In this document: positions 27,746 to 36,573 of the stretch, one piece after another
Layout of the letters: each line of letters starts with the position of its first letter
Numbering within the stretch: the first letter of the stretch is position 1
NCBI RefSeq assembly: GCF_001955695.1
Contig: NZ_CP019236.1
Coordinates: 1,178,001-1,242,000 of the forward strand
Source: Rhodoferax koreense
GTDB lineage: Bacteria > Pseudomonadota > Gammaproteobacteria > Burkholderiales > Burkholderiaceae_C
Reading direction: 5' to 3'
DNA length: 64,000 nt
Made by a program: the position numbers and the translations under genes
The notes under the pieces: model-generated
Databases searched by the model: none
What the model was told of the DNA's origin: nothing
Seen by the model: only the letters and a program-made list of their open reading frames with translations

Positions 27746-28768
27746 TCAGGCGCCTTCGGGCTTGATCTGCGCGCGTGCGATCACGGGTTTCCAGCGGGCC
27801 TGCTCGGACTTGATGAAGGCGTCGAATTCGGCGGCGGTGTTGCCCACCGCGAGCGCCGTGTCCTGCGACAGCTTGTCTTTCACCACCGTGCTGCGGCTGG
27901 CCTTGATCGCCTCGGCCTCGAGCCGCGCGACGTGGTCCTTGGACCATTTGCTCGGCGCGAGCAGGCCGTACCACTGCGTCATCTCGAAACCCTTGTAGCC
28001 CTGTTCAGCCACGGTCGGCACATCCGGCAACTGCGGCAGCCGCGCGGTGGTGCCGGTGGCGATGCAGCGCAGCTTGCCGGCCTTGATGAACTGGAGCAGC
28101 GCGGGTGCGCCGACCGATGCGGCCTGCAGGCGGCCCGACAGCAGGTCGGTCAGCATCGGGCCGGTGCCGCGGTAGGGCACGTGCACGACGAAGGTGTCGG
28201 TCACCATCTTCAGGTATTCGAAGGCCAGGTGGCCGGCGCTGCCGTTGCCCGCCGAGCCGTAGTTCATCTGGCCCGGCTTGCTCTTGGCATAGGCCACGAA
28301 TTCCTTGAGGTTCTTCACCGGCAAGTCGGGGTGCACCACATACAGGCTCGGCACCTTGGAGACCAGGGTGATCGGCGCGAAGTCGCGCTCGGCGTCGTAC
28401 GGCACCTTGGCAAAGATGTAGGGATTCACCGCCAGCGTGCCGATGTGGCCGAGGATGATGGTGTGCTCGTCGGTGGAGTTGGCCACCTCCTGCATGGCGA
28501 TGTTGCCGGCCGCGCCGGGCTTGTTGTCCACGAACACGTTCTGGCCGATGGTCTTGGCCATTTCACCGGCCACCGCACGCGCCACGATCTCGGAACTGCC
28601 GCCCGGCGCGAACGGCACGACCAGGCGGATCGGCTTGCTCGGCCAAGCCGGCTGCGCGCGGCCGACCAGCGGCAGGCCGGCCAGCGTCGCAGCGGATGCC
28701 AAGCCGGCACCGCGCGCGAGCAGCCCGCGGCGCGAAAAAGAGGAAGTGGGATCGAAGGAATCGGGCAT
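27746..28768 (-). CDS. Bug-family tripartite tricarboxylate transporter substrate-binding protein
   Basis: 340 residues from ATG 28768, with CGGAG upstream. The leader carries a twin-arginine motif (SRRGLLARG, residues about 12-20) followed by a hydrophobic stretch ending at GRAQP, so export is probably by the Tat route. The mature protein follows the Bug/TctC pattern: WPSKPIRLVVPFAPGGSSEIVARAV, VDNKPGAAGNIAM and VPYRGTGPMLTDLLSGR. These periplasmic proteins bind carboxylates or aromatic acids for TctAB-type transporters; Burkholderiales carry very many orphan copies. No tctA or tctB is nearby, so the ligand is unknown. Confidence 0.92.
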   Translation of the reverse strand: MPDSFDPTSSFSRRGLLARGAGLASAATLAGLPLVGRAQPAWPSKPIRLVVPFAPGGSSEIVARAVAGEMAKTIGQNVFVDNKPGAAGNIAMQEVANSTDEHTIILGHIGTLAVNPYIFAKVPYDAERDFAPITLVSKVPSLYVVHPDLPVKNLKEFVAYAKSKPGQMNYGSAGNGSAGHLAFEYLKMVTDTFVVHVPYRGTGPMLTDLLSGRLQAASVGAPALLQFIKAGKLRCIATGTTARLPQLPDVPTVAEQGYKGFEMTQWYGLLAPSKWSKDHVARLEAEAIKASRSTVVKDKLSQDTALAVGNTAAEFDAFIKSEQARWKPVIARAQIKPEGA

Positions 28769-28825
28769 GGCTTGTCTCCGGAATCTAGGGCTGCGCGTGC
28801 GGCGCCCCGCATCGCCGCTACGGGT

Positions 28826-28969
28826 CTATTTGTTCTTCAGCTTGCCGCGTGGCATCACCGCCGTGACCGGCGGCTTGGGCCGGTCGGACAGCGCCGCATC
28901 CTTGGGTGGCGAAGTGTCCTTCTTGGGCTTCTTCGTCATCTTGTTGTTGTACTGCTCGCCTTTGGCCAT
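28826..28969 (-). CDS. 47-residue basic conserved protein
   Basis: Small frame from ATG 28969 to a TAG at 28826, preceded by a near-perfect AGGAGGTGT at ideal spacing, which is the main reason to accept it. The product is lysine- and proline-rich: MAKGEQYNNKMTKKPKKDTS at the start and AVMPRGKLKNK at the end. From memory, very similar short proteins are annotated in many Comamonadaceae without function. The high charge suggests RNA or ribosome binding, but this is speculation. It lies in the spacer behind the Bug protein gene's start and is transcribed in the same direction. Confidence 0.75.
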   Translation of the reverse strand: MAKGEQYNNKMTKKPKKDTSPPKDAALSDRPKPPVTAVMPRGKLKNK

Positions 28970-29129
28970 AACACCTCCTGGACAGGTCTCGGGATGGGAC
29001 CGGAAGCCCAGATGTTAAGGCACAACCTGGCAGTGGCGACGTGCGGACTGGCGGTGTAGGCGTCCCGGCCGTCCCGCCTTCGGCGCCTTGGCTGGCGTCG
29101 CGGGCAGAGCGCGGGCCTACCATGCGGCG

Positions 29130-29564
29130 ATGCGTTTCTCTCAGACCCCGCTTCGCCCAGGACTCAGCCACACGCGCATCGCGGGCATCGCCTTCGTCTT
29201 CCTGTGGTTCTTCATCGGCGGCCTGGCCCATTTCGCACTGACCGGGCTGGAGATGCGCATCGTGCCACCCTACATCCCCTGGCCACGCGCCGCCGTGCTG
29301 GTCAGCGGCGTGTTCGAACTGCTGGGTGCCGCCGGCCTGTTGTGGCGTCCCACGCGCCGCGCGGCGGGCTGGGGCCTGTTCCTGTTGACGCTGGCCGTCA
29401 CGCCGGCGCACTTCTACATGCTCCAGCAGCCGGAACTGTTTCCTTCGGTGCCGTACTGGGCGCTGGTGCTGCGGCTGCCAGTGCAGGTGGGTCTGCTGTG
29501 GCTGATCGTGTGGAGCACCACCGGCGAATGGTCGGACGATGCAGGCCGACGGTTCCGGCGCTAG
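29130..29564 (+). CDS. DoxX-family membrane protein
   Basis: 144 residues from ATG 29130. Four predicted membrane helices: about 18-35, 52-68, 76-92 and 108-124. The sequence GLAHFALTGLEMRIVPPYIPWPRAAVLVSG and LGAAGLLWRPTRRAAGW fit small DoxX/DoxD-type proteins. Members are linked to quinone-dependent oxidoreductases or redox stress; a precise role cannot be assigned. Its end overlaps the convergent cytochrome b561 gene by 4 nt. Confidence 0.8.
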   Translation: MRFSQTPLRPGLSHTRIAGIAFVFLWFFIGGLAHFALTGLEMRIVPPYIPWPRAAVLVSGVFELLGAAGLLWRPTRRAAGWGLFLLTLAVTPAHFYMLQQPELFPSVPYWALVLRLPVQVGLLWLIVWSTTGEWSDDAGRRFRR

Positions 29565-30121
29565 TCCGTCATGCGCGGCAACACGTCGTGGTGGCGGCTG
29601 CGCCGGTGCCACAGCGCCATGAAGATGTGCCCGGCCACGATGGCCAGCAGGACCCAGCCGAGCTCGCCGTGCAGCAGGCTGCCGAGCTGCGTCATCCATT
29701 CGATCTTGTCGTCGGGCCGGGCCTGCATCAGATGCACGCCGAACGGCGCGAATTCGCGTCCGGAACCGTATTGGCGCAGCAGGCCGATGGCGGGCACGGC
29801 GATCATCAGCGCGTACAGCGCCAGGTGCCCCAGGTGCGCGGCCAGGTTCACGTGCGGTGGGCGCTGGCGTGCATGCAGCAGGGCCCAGGCCGCGCGCAGC
29901 ACCACCAGGCCCATGAGCAGCGCGCCGGTGGGTTTGTGCGCTGGCCAGAGCCAGGCGTCCAGCGCGGTCTTCTCCGCAAAATAGTGCACCAGCGCGGCGG
30001 AGAACACCACCGCGAAACACAGGGCCATGCCCCAGTGGAAGCAGCGGCTCACCGTGCCGTAGCGTGCCGGCGAATCGGGGACAGGCCAGGTGGCCGAAGG
30101 ACGGGTCGTCGTGGTGTTCAT
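29561..30121 (-). CDS. cytochrome b561 family electron carrier
   Basis: 186 residues from ATG 30121. A four-helix membrane protein of the bacterial cytochrome b561 (CybB/YceJ) type that carries two hemes and passes electrons from ubiquinol, for example to superoxide. Candidate heme histidines are in RCFHWGMAL (helix 1), WPAHKPTGALL, and LHGELGWVLLAIVAGHIFMALWH (helix 4). The length matches the family (about 176-190). The first 20 residues are a soluble extension. Convergent with the DoxX gene. Confidence 0.88.
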   Translation of the reverse strand: MNTTTTRPSATWPVPDSPARYGTVSRCFHWGMALCFAVVFSAALVHYFAEKTALDAWLWPAHKPTGALLMGLVVLRAAWALLHARQRPPHVNLAAHLGHLALYALMIAVPAIGLLRQYGSGREFAPFGVHLMQARPDDKIEWMTQLGSLLHGELGWVLLAIVAGHIFMALWHRRSRHHDVLPRMTD

Positions 30122-30193
30122 CGCGGATTCCAGGGTTGCGCCAGGTGTAAACCCTTATGGAACCGCAGCGCCCCGCAAAAGTTCAATCGCCCG

Positions 30194-31198
30194 TCAAGCG
30201 TCGATGAACAGCGCGGGGTCCACCATCGTGCGGTTGAGCATCACCCCCCAGTGCAGGTGCGGCCCGGTGACGCGGCCGGTGGCGCCGACGGCGCAGAAGC
30301 GTTCGCCGGTGTTCACCTCGTCGCCGGTCTTCACGTCGATCGCGCTCAGGTGGCAATACATGGTGAGGAAGCCGCCGCCGTGGTCGAGCCAGACGGTGTT
30401 GCCGTTGAAGAAATAGTCGCCGGTGTCGATCACGCGGCCGGCGATCGGCGCCCGCACCGGCGTGCCGGTGGCCGCGGCGATGTCCATGCCGCTGTGCGGA
30501 TTGCGCGCCTGGCCGTTGAACACGCGGCGCAGGCCGAACGAGCTCGATCGGCGACCCGGCACGGGCACCTGCAGGTGCAGGTCGGCCTCTGTGCCGCGCT
30601 CGGTGAAGGTGGCCATCACGGCCGTCAGGTGCACCCGCTCACGCTCGTAGCGGGCTTCGTCCTCGGGCGACAGGTCCACGGTGCGCGGGGCCACGGTGAG
30701 GCGCTGCTCGCGGTAGCTTTTCGAGGCGACCTGGTAGCCGATGGCCTGCGGTGCGTCACCGTCGATGGTCACGGTGATGCTGGCCGCGCCCGGTGCCGCT
30801 GCCAGGGGAATGCCGACCAAAGCCGTCCATTCGATCGCGTCGCCGACCACCAGCAGCGGCACGTCACCCGTAAAGGCCAGGGGCCGCGCGGCGGCCGGGC
30901 CGAGGGACAGCCGCGCCACGCCGCCGGGCACGGCGAGTTTGTGCGGCCAGACGACGGGTGCCGGGACTTTGCCGGCCTGGCTTGTTGCCCCCCAGGCAGA
31001 GGGCAACGTCAGCAGGCCCAGCAGGCCGAGCGAAGCCGTGCGCCGCCCCAAGCGTTCGCACTGAGCTTGTCGAAGTGCCTGCGCACCCGATCCAAGGGCA
31101 TCGACCGGCTCAGCCCGAACGGATGTCATGATGGCTTTGAGTTCTGAATCTCTCATCGGTGAATCGGCATTGGTCATCGGTTCATGGAAAAGTGTCAT
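30194..31198 (-). CDS. M23-family peptidoglycan metallopeptidase
   Basis: Up to 334 residues. The C-terminal third is a LytM/M23 domain: FGLRRVFNGQARNPHSGMDI (first zinc His and Asp) and the GPHLHWGV motif with the other zinc histidine. These enzymes cut peptide cross-links in cell wall or act as regulators of other hydrolases. The start is uncertain. ATG 31198 overlaps the upstream gene (ATGA) and would be coupled, but the following 49 residues come from a REP-like repeat (31053-31122) and precede a good signal peptide (GLLGLLTLPSAWGA). A TTG at 31051 at the head of that signal peptide is the alternative. Confidence 0.88.
   Translation of the reverse strand: MTLFHEPMTNADSPMRDSELKAIMTSVRAEPVDALGSGAQALRQAQCERLGRRTASLGLLGLLTLPSAWGATSQAGKVPAPVVWPHKLAVPGGVARLSLGPAAARPLAFTGDVPLLVVGDAIEWTALVGIPLAAAPGAASITVTIDGDAPQAIGYQVASKSYREQRLTVAPRTVDLSPEDEARYERERVHLTAVMATFTERGTEADLHLQVPVPGRRSSSFGLRRVFNGQARNPHSGMDIAAATGTPVRAPIAGRVIDTGDYFFNGNTVWLDHGGGFLTMYCHLSAIDVKTGDEVNTGERFCAVGATGRVTGPHLHWGVMLNRTMVDPALFIDA
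31053..31122. repeat. REP-like imperfect palindrome inside the 5' part of the M23 gene
   Basis: Arms CTGAGCTTGTCGAAG (31061-31075) and CATCGACCGGCTCAG (31099-31113) pair at 12 of 15 positions, flanked by CGTTCG and CGAACG. The same building blocks (GCTCAG, GTCGA, GCCCGAACGG) form the hairpin at 53360-53391. Repeats of this type are usually intergenic in Burkholderiales, which casts doubt on the M23 start at 31198. Confidence 0.6.
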
Positions 31199-33222
31199 TT
31201 CAACACCCCGAACAGGTTGTTGAAATCATCGGTCCACAGGCGCAGGCCCGGGATGGGCGGGATGGCGCTCGCAGCGGTCTTGATCAACGGCTGTTGAAGC
31301 CGCTCGGCGCTGCGGCTCACCAGCACCCAGTCAGTGCGGCGCAGGTCGCTGGCTTCGGCCTCGTCGTGGATGAAGGCCAGGTGCAGGCCTTGCGCCTGGG
31401 CGATCTTCTCGACCACGGGCGCCATCGCCAGGAAGCGGTTGGTCACGTGGAAGGCGACGATGCCGTCGGGCTGCATGTGCCGCAGGTAGACCTGCATGGC
31501 CTCGCTGGTGATCAGGTGGATCGGCACGGAGTCGCCAGAGAACGCATCCACCGCCAGCACGTCGAAGCGCTGCGGCGGCTCGCGTTCCAGCGCCAGGCGC
31601 GCATCGCCGAGCACCCGCTCGATCCGCGCGGCGCTGTCCTGGAGGAAGCTGAATTCGGTGTCGGCGAAGGCGAACACCTGCGGGTTGATTTCGTAGACAC
31701 GGTACACGTCGCCAGCCCGGCCGTACGTGGCCAGCGTGCCCGCGCCCAGGCCGATCAGGCCCACGCGGCGCGGGCTTTCGGAGGCCGACCGCAAGGCCCG
31801 GCCGATGCCCGCGGTGTGGCCGTAGTAGGCAGTGGGTTCGCGGCGGCGCTCGGCGGCCAGGTACTGCTCGCCGTGTTTCACCGAGCCGTGGTAGAGCTGG
31901 CGCCGGTCGTGGCCGGGCTGGTCCTTGTCGACGCTGTCGATGGTGCTCAGCGTGCCGTAGAAGTTGCGCGCCATCTGCCGTGTGCCTTCCTGCTCGCCGC
32001 GGATCTGCTGCCACAGGAACCAGCCGCAGGCCACGGCCACCAGCAGGCAGGCCGCGGCCCGTGCGGGCTGCCGGCGGAAGATGATCCAGCCGAGCAGGGC
32101 CACGAGCACCAGGCCGATGCCGAGCTCGTAATACGCCGGCAGCACGTGCGGCGCCGCCAGGCCGACGGTGACGCCGCCGACGGCGCCGCCGAGCGACAGC
32201 ATCAGGTAGAAGCGGGTGAGGTAGCGCGGGCCGGGCCGCGTCGAGGCCATCTCGCCGTGCAGGAACATGCACAGCACGAACAGGCCGGCCACGTACAGCG
32301 GCACGCCGGTCTTCACGTCGTAGCCGATGCTGTCCTGCAGGCCGTAGGCGCACAGCAGCAGCGCTGCGGCGGTGGCCGGCAGCATCACGCCGCGCCGGTA
32401 CCAGCGGTCGCTCTCGAAAGTGAGCACGAAGGAAAACAGGTAGACCGACAGCGGAAGCACCCAGAGGAAGGGGATGGCCGCCACGTTCTGCGTGATGTGG
32501 TTGGTGATGGCCAGCAGCAGCCAGGAGCCGAGTGCTGGCAGCGCCAGCCACACGCCGTAGGTGCCCCAGCCCGGGGCCGCGTCCTTCGCGTCGCCGCCCG
32601 GTCGTGGCGCAGCGTGCACCACTGGTGCCAGCCTTGCGGCATGGATGCTCGCGGTGATGCACATCAGCACGAAGGCCGCATAGGCCCAGGACCAGCCGAG
32701 GGCCTGTTCGCGCAGGGCCGAATAGGGCTCGATGAGCACCGGGTACGCGAGCAGCGACACCAGCGAGGCCAGGTTCGACAGCGAGAAATAGCGGTACACC
32801 TGCGCGCCCCAGGGCGTGCGCGCCAGCCATGACTGCACCAGCGGCCCGGTGGTGGACAGCAGGAAGTACGGCAGGCCGATGGTGCCGATCAAGAGTCCGA
32901 GGATGCGCAAGGAAGGGTCTTCCGCGCCCGTGGGCTTCCAGTGCGCGGCCGTGATGATCGGCAGGAAGGCCAGGCTGGCGGCCAGCAGCGTGGCGTGGAT
33001 GATGGCCTGCATGCGCGCCGGGCGACGTGTGAGCCAGTCCGAGTAGGCATAGCCGGCCAGCAGCACCACCTGGAAGAACACCATGCAGACCGACCACACG
33101 GCCGCCGAGCCGCCGAACCACGGCAGGATCTGCTTGGCGATCAGCGGCTGCACCAGGAACAGCAGGAACGCGCTGCTGAAAATCGTGCCGGCGAACAAGC
33201 TCTTCAAAAGCGCAGGGGGCAT
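31195..33222 (-). CDS. fused MFS transporter / spermidine synthase-like protein
   Basis: About 675 residues from ATG 33222; upstream in-frame ATGs at 33252 and 33273 are possible but less family-like. The N-terminal 400 residues hold about 12 membrane helices and begin with the typical FAGTIFSSAFLLFLVQPLIA of this fusion family. The C-terminal 250 residues are a Rossmann methyltransferase/spermidine-synthase fold: VGLIGLGAGTLATYGRAGD, VYEINPQVFAFAD, VLGDARLALE and DVLAVDAFSGDSVPIHL. Whether it makes polyamines is not established for this family. Its stop overlaps the M23 gene start (ATGA), so the two are coupled. Confidence 0.88.
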   Translation of the reverse strand: MPPALLKSLFAGTIFSSAFLLFLVQPLIAKQILPWFGGSAAVWSVCMVFFQVVLLAGYAYSDWLTRRPARMQAIIHATLLAASLAFLPIITAAHWKPTGAEDPSLRILGLLIGTIGLPYFLLSTTGPLVQSWLARTPWGAQVYRYFSLSNLASLVSLLAYPVLIEPYSALREQALGWSWAYAAFVLMCITASIHAARLAPVVHAAPRPGGDAKDAAPGWGTYGVWLALPALGSWLLLAITNHITQNVAAIPFLWVLPLSVYLFSFVLTFESDRWYRRGVMLPATAAALLLCAYGLQDSIGYDVKTGVPLYVAGLFVLCMFLHGEMASTRPGPRYLTRFYLMLSLGGAVGGVTVGLAAPHVLPAYYELGIGLVLVALLGWIIFRRQPARAAACLLVAVACGWFLWQQIRGEQEGTRQMARNFYGTLSTIDSVDKDQPGHDRRQLYHGSVKHGEQYLAAERRREPTAYYGHTAGIGRALRSASESPRRVGLIGLGAGTLATYGRAGDVYRVYEINPQVFAFADTEFSFLQDSAARIERVLGDARLALEREPPQRFDVLAVDAFSGDSVPIHLITSEAMQVYLRHMQPDGIVAFHVTNRFLAMAPVVEKIAQAQGLHLAFIHDEAEASDLRRTDWVLVSRSAERLQQPLIKTAASAIPPIPGLRLWTDDFNNLFGVLK

Positions 33223-33288
33223 GGGCTTAAGGTCGAGTGGGTGGAGCAGCATACCGCGTGCCGGGCATGCCAATTCATCGGTCGATGA

Positions 33289-33903
33289 TCAGGCGATGCC
33301 GGCGCCGCGTTCCCATACCAGCAGCAGGTTGTTGGCGGGCATGGCGTGGCGCGCGGCCAGGCGCAGCCCGGCCCGCGCTGCCACCTCGGCCACGTCTTCG
33401 CGGTGACGGATGCCCCAGGCCGGATGGCGCACGCGCAGGCTCAGGTCGAACGCCAGGTTGCCCTCCGAGGTGGGCACGCCGTGTTCGAGATAGGGCCCGT
33501 AGATCACGAGCCGGCCACCCGGCGCCAGATGGCGCGCACTGCCGCGCATCAGCGCCACGCAGCAGTCCCACGGCGCGATGTGCAGCATGTTGGCGCAGTA
33601 GATGAGGTCGAACGCCGCATCGTCCAGCGGCCATGGCGCGAGCACGTCGAGCCGCACCGGCCGGCGCACATTGGCCAGGCCATGCCGCGCCACCAGCGTC
33701 TCGATGTCGCCGAGCGCCGAGGCCGCCATGTCGCTCGGCTGCCACTGCCATTGCGGCAGCGCCGCGGCAAACCAGGCCACGTGCTGGCCGGTGCCGGAGG
33801 CGATCTCCAGGGCCTGGCCGCGTTCCGGAATGGTCTGACGCAGCACATCGAGGATGGGCTGCTTGTTGCGGTCGGCGGCGGCGTTGAGGGCAGGGGAGAG
33901 CAT
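33289..33903 (-). CDS. DUF938 family SAM-dependent methyltransferase
   Basis: 204 residues from ATG 33903. The sequence follows DUF938 end to end: SPALNAAADRNKQPILDVL, the SAM-binding motif ALEIASGTGQHVAWFA, a middle DLIYCANMLHIAPWD, and a C-terminal segment with GIRHREDVAEVA and NNLLLVWER. The fold is a class I methyltransferase, but no substrate is known for this family. It reads in the same direction as the MFS fusion 66 nt downstream. Confidence 0.9.
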   Translation of the reverse strand: MLSPALNAAADRNKQPILDVLRQTIPERGQALEIASGTGQHVAWFAAALPQWQWQPSDMAASALGDIETLVARHGLANVRRPVRLDVLAPWPLDDAAFDLIYCANMLHIAPWDCCVALMRGSARHLAPGGRLVIYGPYLEHGVPTSEGNLAFDLSLRVRHPAWGIRHREDVAEVAARAGLRLAARHAMPANNLLLVWERGAGIA

Positions 33904-33936
33904 GACGGTCTGGATACAGCCCGGTCCAAGTCCCGT

Positions 33937-35907
33937 TCAGGGCGTGAAGGCATCGCCCAGCACCAGGCCTTCGCGGCGTGGATCGGTACCGCCCTGCCAG
34001 ACCGCGCTCCCGTTGACCGTGGCGCGCATGATGGTGTTCACACCACTGGCCTGGGCCGCGGTGGAAACCGTGTGGCCGAGGCTGCGCAGGCCGGTGATCA
34101 GCGGGTCGTTGTTGCCGTTGTTGGTGATGTTGACGTTCGGATGTTCGCCGCCGACGGTGGTGGTCGGGCCGTTGCTCGCGCCGAAGTCGACCAGGCCGGA
34201 CGACTGCTGCGCGTTCAGGCCCCAGTCGAGCGAGCCGACCAGGGTCTTCACCACGTACTGGATGATGGTGCCGCCGCCTGGGGAACCGGTGGCCATGACG
34301 AAGTCACCCTTGCCGCCGACGACGTTGATCTTGAACACCAGCGTTGGCGCCATCGAACTGCGCGGCCGTTTGCCCGGTGCGAGGCGGTTGGCCACCAGCG
34401 CGCCGCTGGCATCGGTGGGCGAGGCCGAGAAGTCGGTGAGCTGGTTGTTCAGCAGGAAGCCGTTGGTCATGTGGAACGAACCCATGCTCGACTCGACGGT
34501 GGTGGTCGCGGTCAGCACGTCGCCGAAGGCATCGACGATGGTGAAATGGTTGGTGCCGTGCTCGATGGTGGTGTCCACGCCCAGCGGAATCGCGCCGAGG
34601 TCGCCGGCCGTGGCCGTGCCCATGCTGGCGGTGAGCTTGATCAGCGAGGCGCGGCTCTTCAGATAGGGCTTGTTGAGCATGGTGTCCCAGGTGCCGCCGG
34701 GCAGGGGCACATAGTCAGTGTCGGCCACGTATTTGTCGCGGTCTGCATAGGCCAGGCGTTCGGCCTCGGAGATCAGATGCACGCCGAGCACCGTGGGCTT
34801 GCCGCCTTCGCCGTCGATGGCGGTCGGTGCGTATTGGGCCAGGTTGAAGTTCTCCAGCACGCCCATGGCCGAGGCCACGGCGATGCCGCCGGAGGTGGGA
34901 GGCGGCATGCCGCAGATCCAGTAGGTGGCGCGGTACGTGGTGCACACCGGCTCGCGCCGCTTGACCTGGTAGGCGGCGAGGTCGGCCAGCGTGGTCTTGC
35001 CGGGCGTGATGGCGGAGCCATCGGTGGCGGTGGTGGCGCCGATCTTGGCCACGATGTCGGCCGCGATCTGGCCGCTGTACATCACGCCGGCGCCGTTGGC
35101 CGCCATGTTGGTCAGCGTTTGGGCATAGGCCGGGTTCTTGAGCACCGTGCCCAGGGCTTTCGGCGTGCCGTCGGCATTGAAGAAATAGGCCGTGGCTTCG
35201 GGGTCGCGCTTGAGGCTGGTCGCGTTCGACGAAATGGCGGCGGCCAGGCGTCCACCGATCTGGAAGCCGTTGGTCGACAGGTTGATGGCATCGCCGAACA
35301 GGTCTTTCCAGGCCGTCAGGCCATGGTCCTTGTGCACCGCTTCGAGCAGGCGCGGAATGCCGATGGTGCCGATGGAGCGGCCGCTTGCACGGGCGCTCGG
35401 CATCGGCGTGGTCTTGTTGGTGTTGTCGTCGATGTAGCGCAGGTAGTTGGCGGTGGCCGCGGCCGGTGCCGATTCGCGGCCATCGTAGGATTGCACGGTG
35501 CCGGACGCCTTGTTGTAGTAAAGCATGAAGCCACCCGAGCCCAGCCCGGTGGCCTCGGGCACGGTCAGCCCGAGCACGGCTTGCACGGCCACGGCCGCAT
35601 CGGCGGCGGAGCCACCCTTCTTGAGCACGCTGCAGCCGGCCACGCTGGCCAGCGCGTTGGAACTGGTGACCATGATGTTGCGGGAGTAGACCGGCTTCAG
35701 GCCGGTACGGTAGCCGGAGGCGGCTTCGGGCAATGCCGGGTCACCAGCCACGCCGGAGCCGACCGTGACCGAGCCGCCGCTGGTGGACAGGACCTGGCAG
35801 GCATCGCTGGCGATCGGGACGTCGTCACTGCCGCCGCCACAGGCGGTGACAAGCGTCGTGGCGATCACGGTGGTCGCTATCGCATGGAACTTGAAATTCT
35901 TTCGCAT
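33937..35907 (-). CDS. ggt: gamma-glutamyltransferase (periplasmic lipoprotein form)
   Basis: Cleaves or transfers the gamma-glutamyl group of glutathione and related compounds in the periplasm. 656 residues from ATG 35907. The leader ends in a lipobox (TTLVTAC, Cys23), so the protein should be lipid-anchored; many GGTs have a plain signal peptide instead. The large subunit keeps VTSSNALASVAGCSVLKKGG and VPEATGLGSGGFMLYY. Autocleavage occurs at the Thr of EHGTNHFTIVDAFGD (Thr452), which becomes the nucleophile of the small subunit. SSMAPTLVF and the glycine-rich ATGSPGGGTI are also present. A 230-bp spacer separates it from the divergent gtrA-like gene. Confidence 0.92.
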   Translation of the reverse strand: MRKNFKFHAIATTVIATTLVTACGGGSDDVPIASDACQVLSTSGGSVTVGSGVAGDPALPEAASGYRTGLKPVYSRNIMVTSSNALASVAGCSVLKKGGSAADAAVAVQAVLGLTVPEATGLGSGGFMLYYNKASGTVQSYDGRESAPAAATANYLRYIDDNTNKTTPMPSARASGRSIGTIGIPRLLEAVHKDHGLTAWKDLFGDAINLSTNGFQIGGRLAAAISSNATSLKRDPEATAYFFNADGTPKALGTVLKNPAYAQTLTNMAANGAGVMYSGQIAADIVAKIGATTATDGSAITPGKTTLADLAAYQVKRREPVCTTYRATYWICGMPPPTSGGIAVASAMGVLENFNLAQYAPTAIDGEGGKPTVLGVHLISEAERLAYADRDKYVADTDYVPLPGGTWDTMLNKPYLKSRASLIKLTASMGTATAGDLGAIPLGVDTTIEHGTNHFTIVDAFGDVLTATTTVESSMGSFHMTNGFLLNNQLTDFSASPTDASGALVANRLAPGKRPRSSMAPTLVFKINVVGGKGDFVMATGSPGGGTIIQYVVKTLVGSLDWGLNAQQSSGLVDFGASNGPTTTVGGEHPNVNITNNGNNDPLITGLRSLGHTVSTAAQASGVNTIMRATVNGSAVWQGGTDPRREGLVLGDAFTP

Positions 35908-36141
35908 CGGCTGTTTCCAGGTAGGGGAAGGGTGAGATCGCCATCAAGCAATATTCAGGCCGTGACCGCCTGCCGCGGGCTTCGGTTTGACGACATGACG
36001 CCGACCGACACTAAGCGCGCGGACTCGCCTGCGCAAGCAGTCAAACCCTTGGCTGCTTCGGAGCGGGCGGCGCGGGGCGAGCGACCTTCGAAATTTGTTG
36101 TGTATGCTGCGCTGCCGAAAGCGCCCCAAAAATTCATCCAT

Positions 36142-36573
36142 ATGGATCACGAGCAAGCATCCGCAGCGACGAAACATTTTTCGGTGCGCAGCGCATTCAG
36201 CTTCCTGCTGGTGGGCGGCCTTGCCACGGCCTTGCAATACCTGCTGACCGCCATCATGGCCCTGGGCTTCGGCGTGCCGCCGGTGCGGGCCTCCGCGATC
36301 GCCTTCTCGATCAGCGCGGTGGCCAACTATCTCCTCAACGCCAGGTTCACGTTCAAAAGCGAGAAGTCGCACCGGGAAACCCTGCCGCGCTTTGCGATCA
36401 CCGCCCTGGCGGGGCTGCTCGTCAATACGATCGCGCTTGCTTTCCTGCTGTCGATTGGATTGAATGTCGTCATTTCACAAATCCTCAGTACGGCATGTGT
36501 CCTCCTATGGAATTACGGCGTGAACAGTGTCTGGACATTCAGGAACAAGAAGGCAAGAGATCTCGCCCCGTGA
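36142..36573 (+). CDS. GtrA-family membrane protein (putative lipid-linked sugar flippase)
   Basis: 143 residues from ATG 36142. Four membrane helices with the GtrA pattern: FLLVGGLATALQYLLTAIMA, AIAFSISAVANYLLNARFTF, FAITALAGLLVNTIALAFLL, and LLWNYGVNSVWTFRNK. GtrA proteins are thought to move undecaprenyl-phosphate-linked glucose across the inner membrane. It overlaps the next glycosyltransferase gene, and the GT-C gene follows, giving the classic three-part glucosylation order. No Shine-Dalgarno sequence is obvious; the frame is open far upstream but not coding-like. Confidence 0.88.
   Translation: MDHEQASAATKHFSVRSAFSFLLVGGLATALQYLLTAIMALGFGVPPVRASAIAFSISAVANYLLNARFTFKSEKSHRETLPRFAITALAGLLVNTIALAFLLSIGLNVVISQILSTACVLLWNYGVNSVWTFRNKKARDLAP

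Noticed and set aside
33346..36141. Long upstream extension of the GtrA frame
   Set aside because: It runs antisense to the methyltransferase and gamma-glutamyltransferase genes; the GtrA family begins at 36142.
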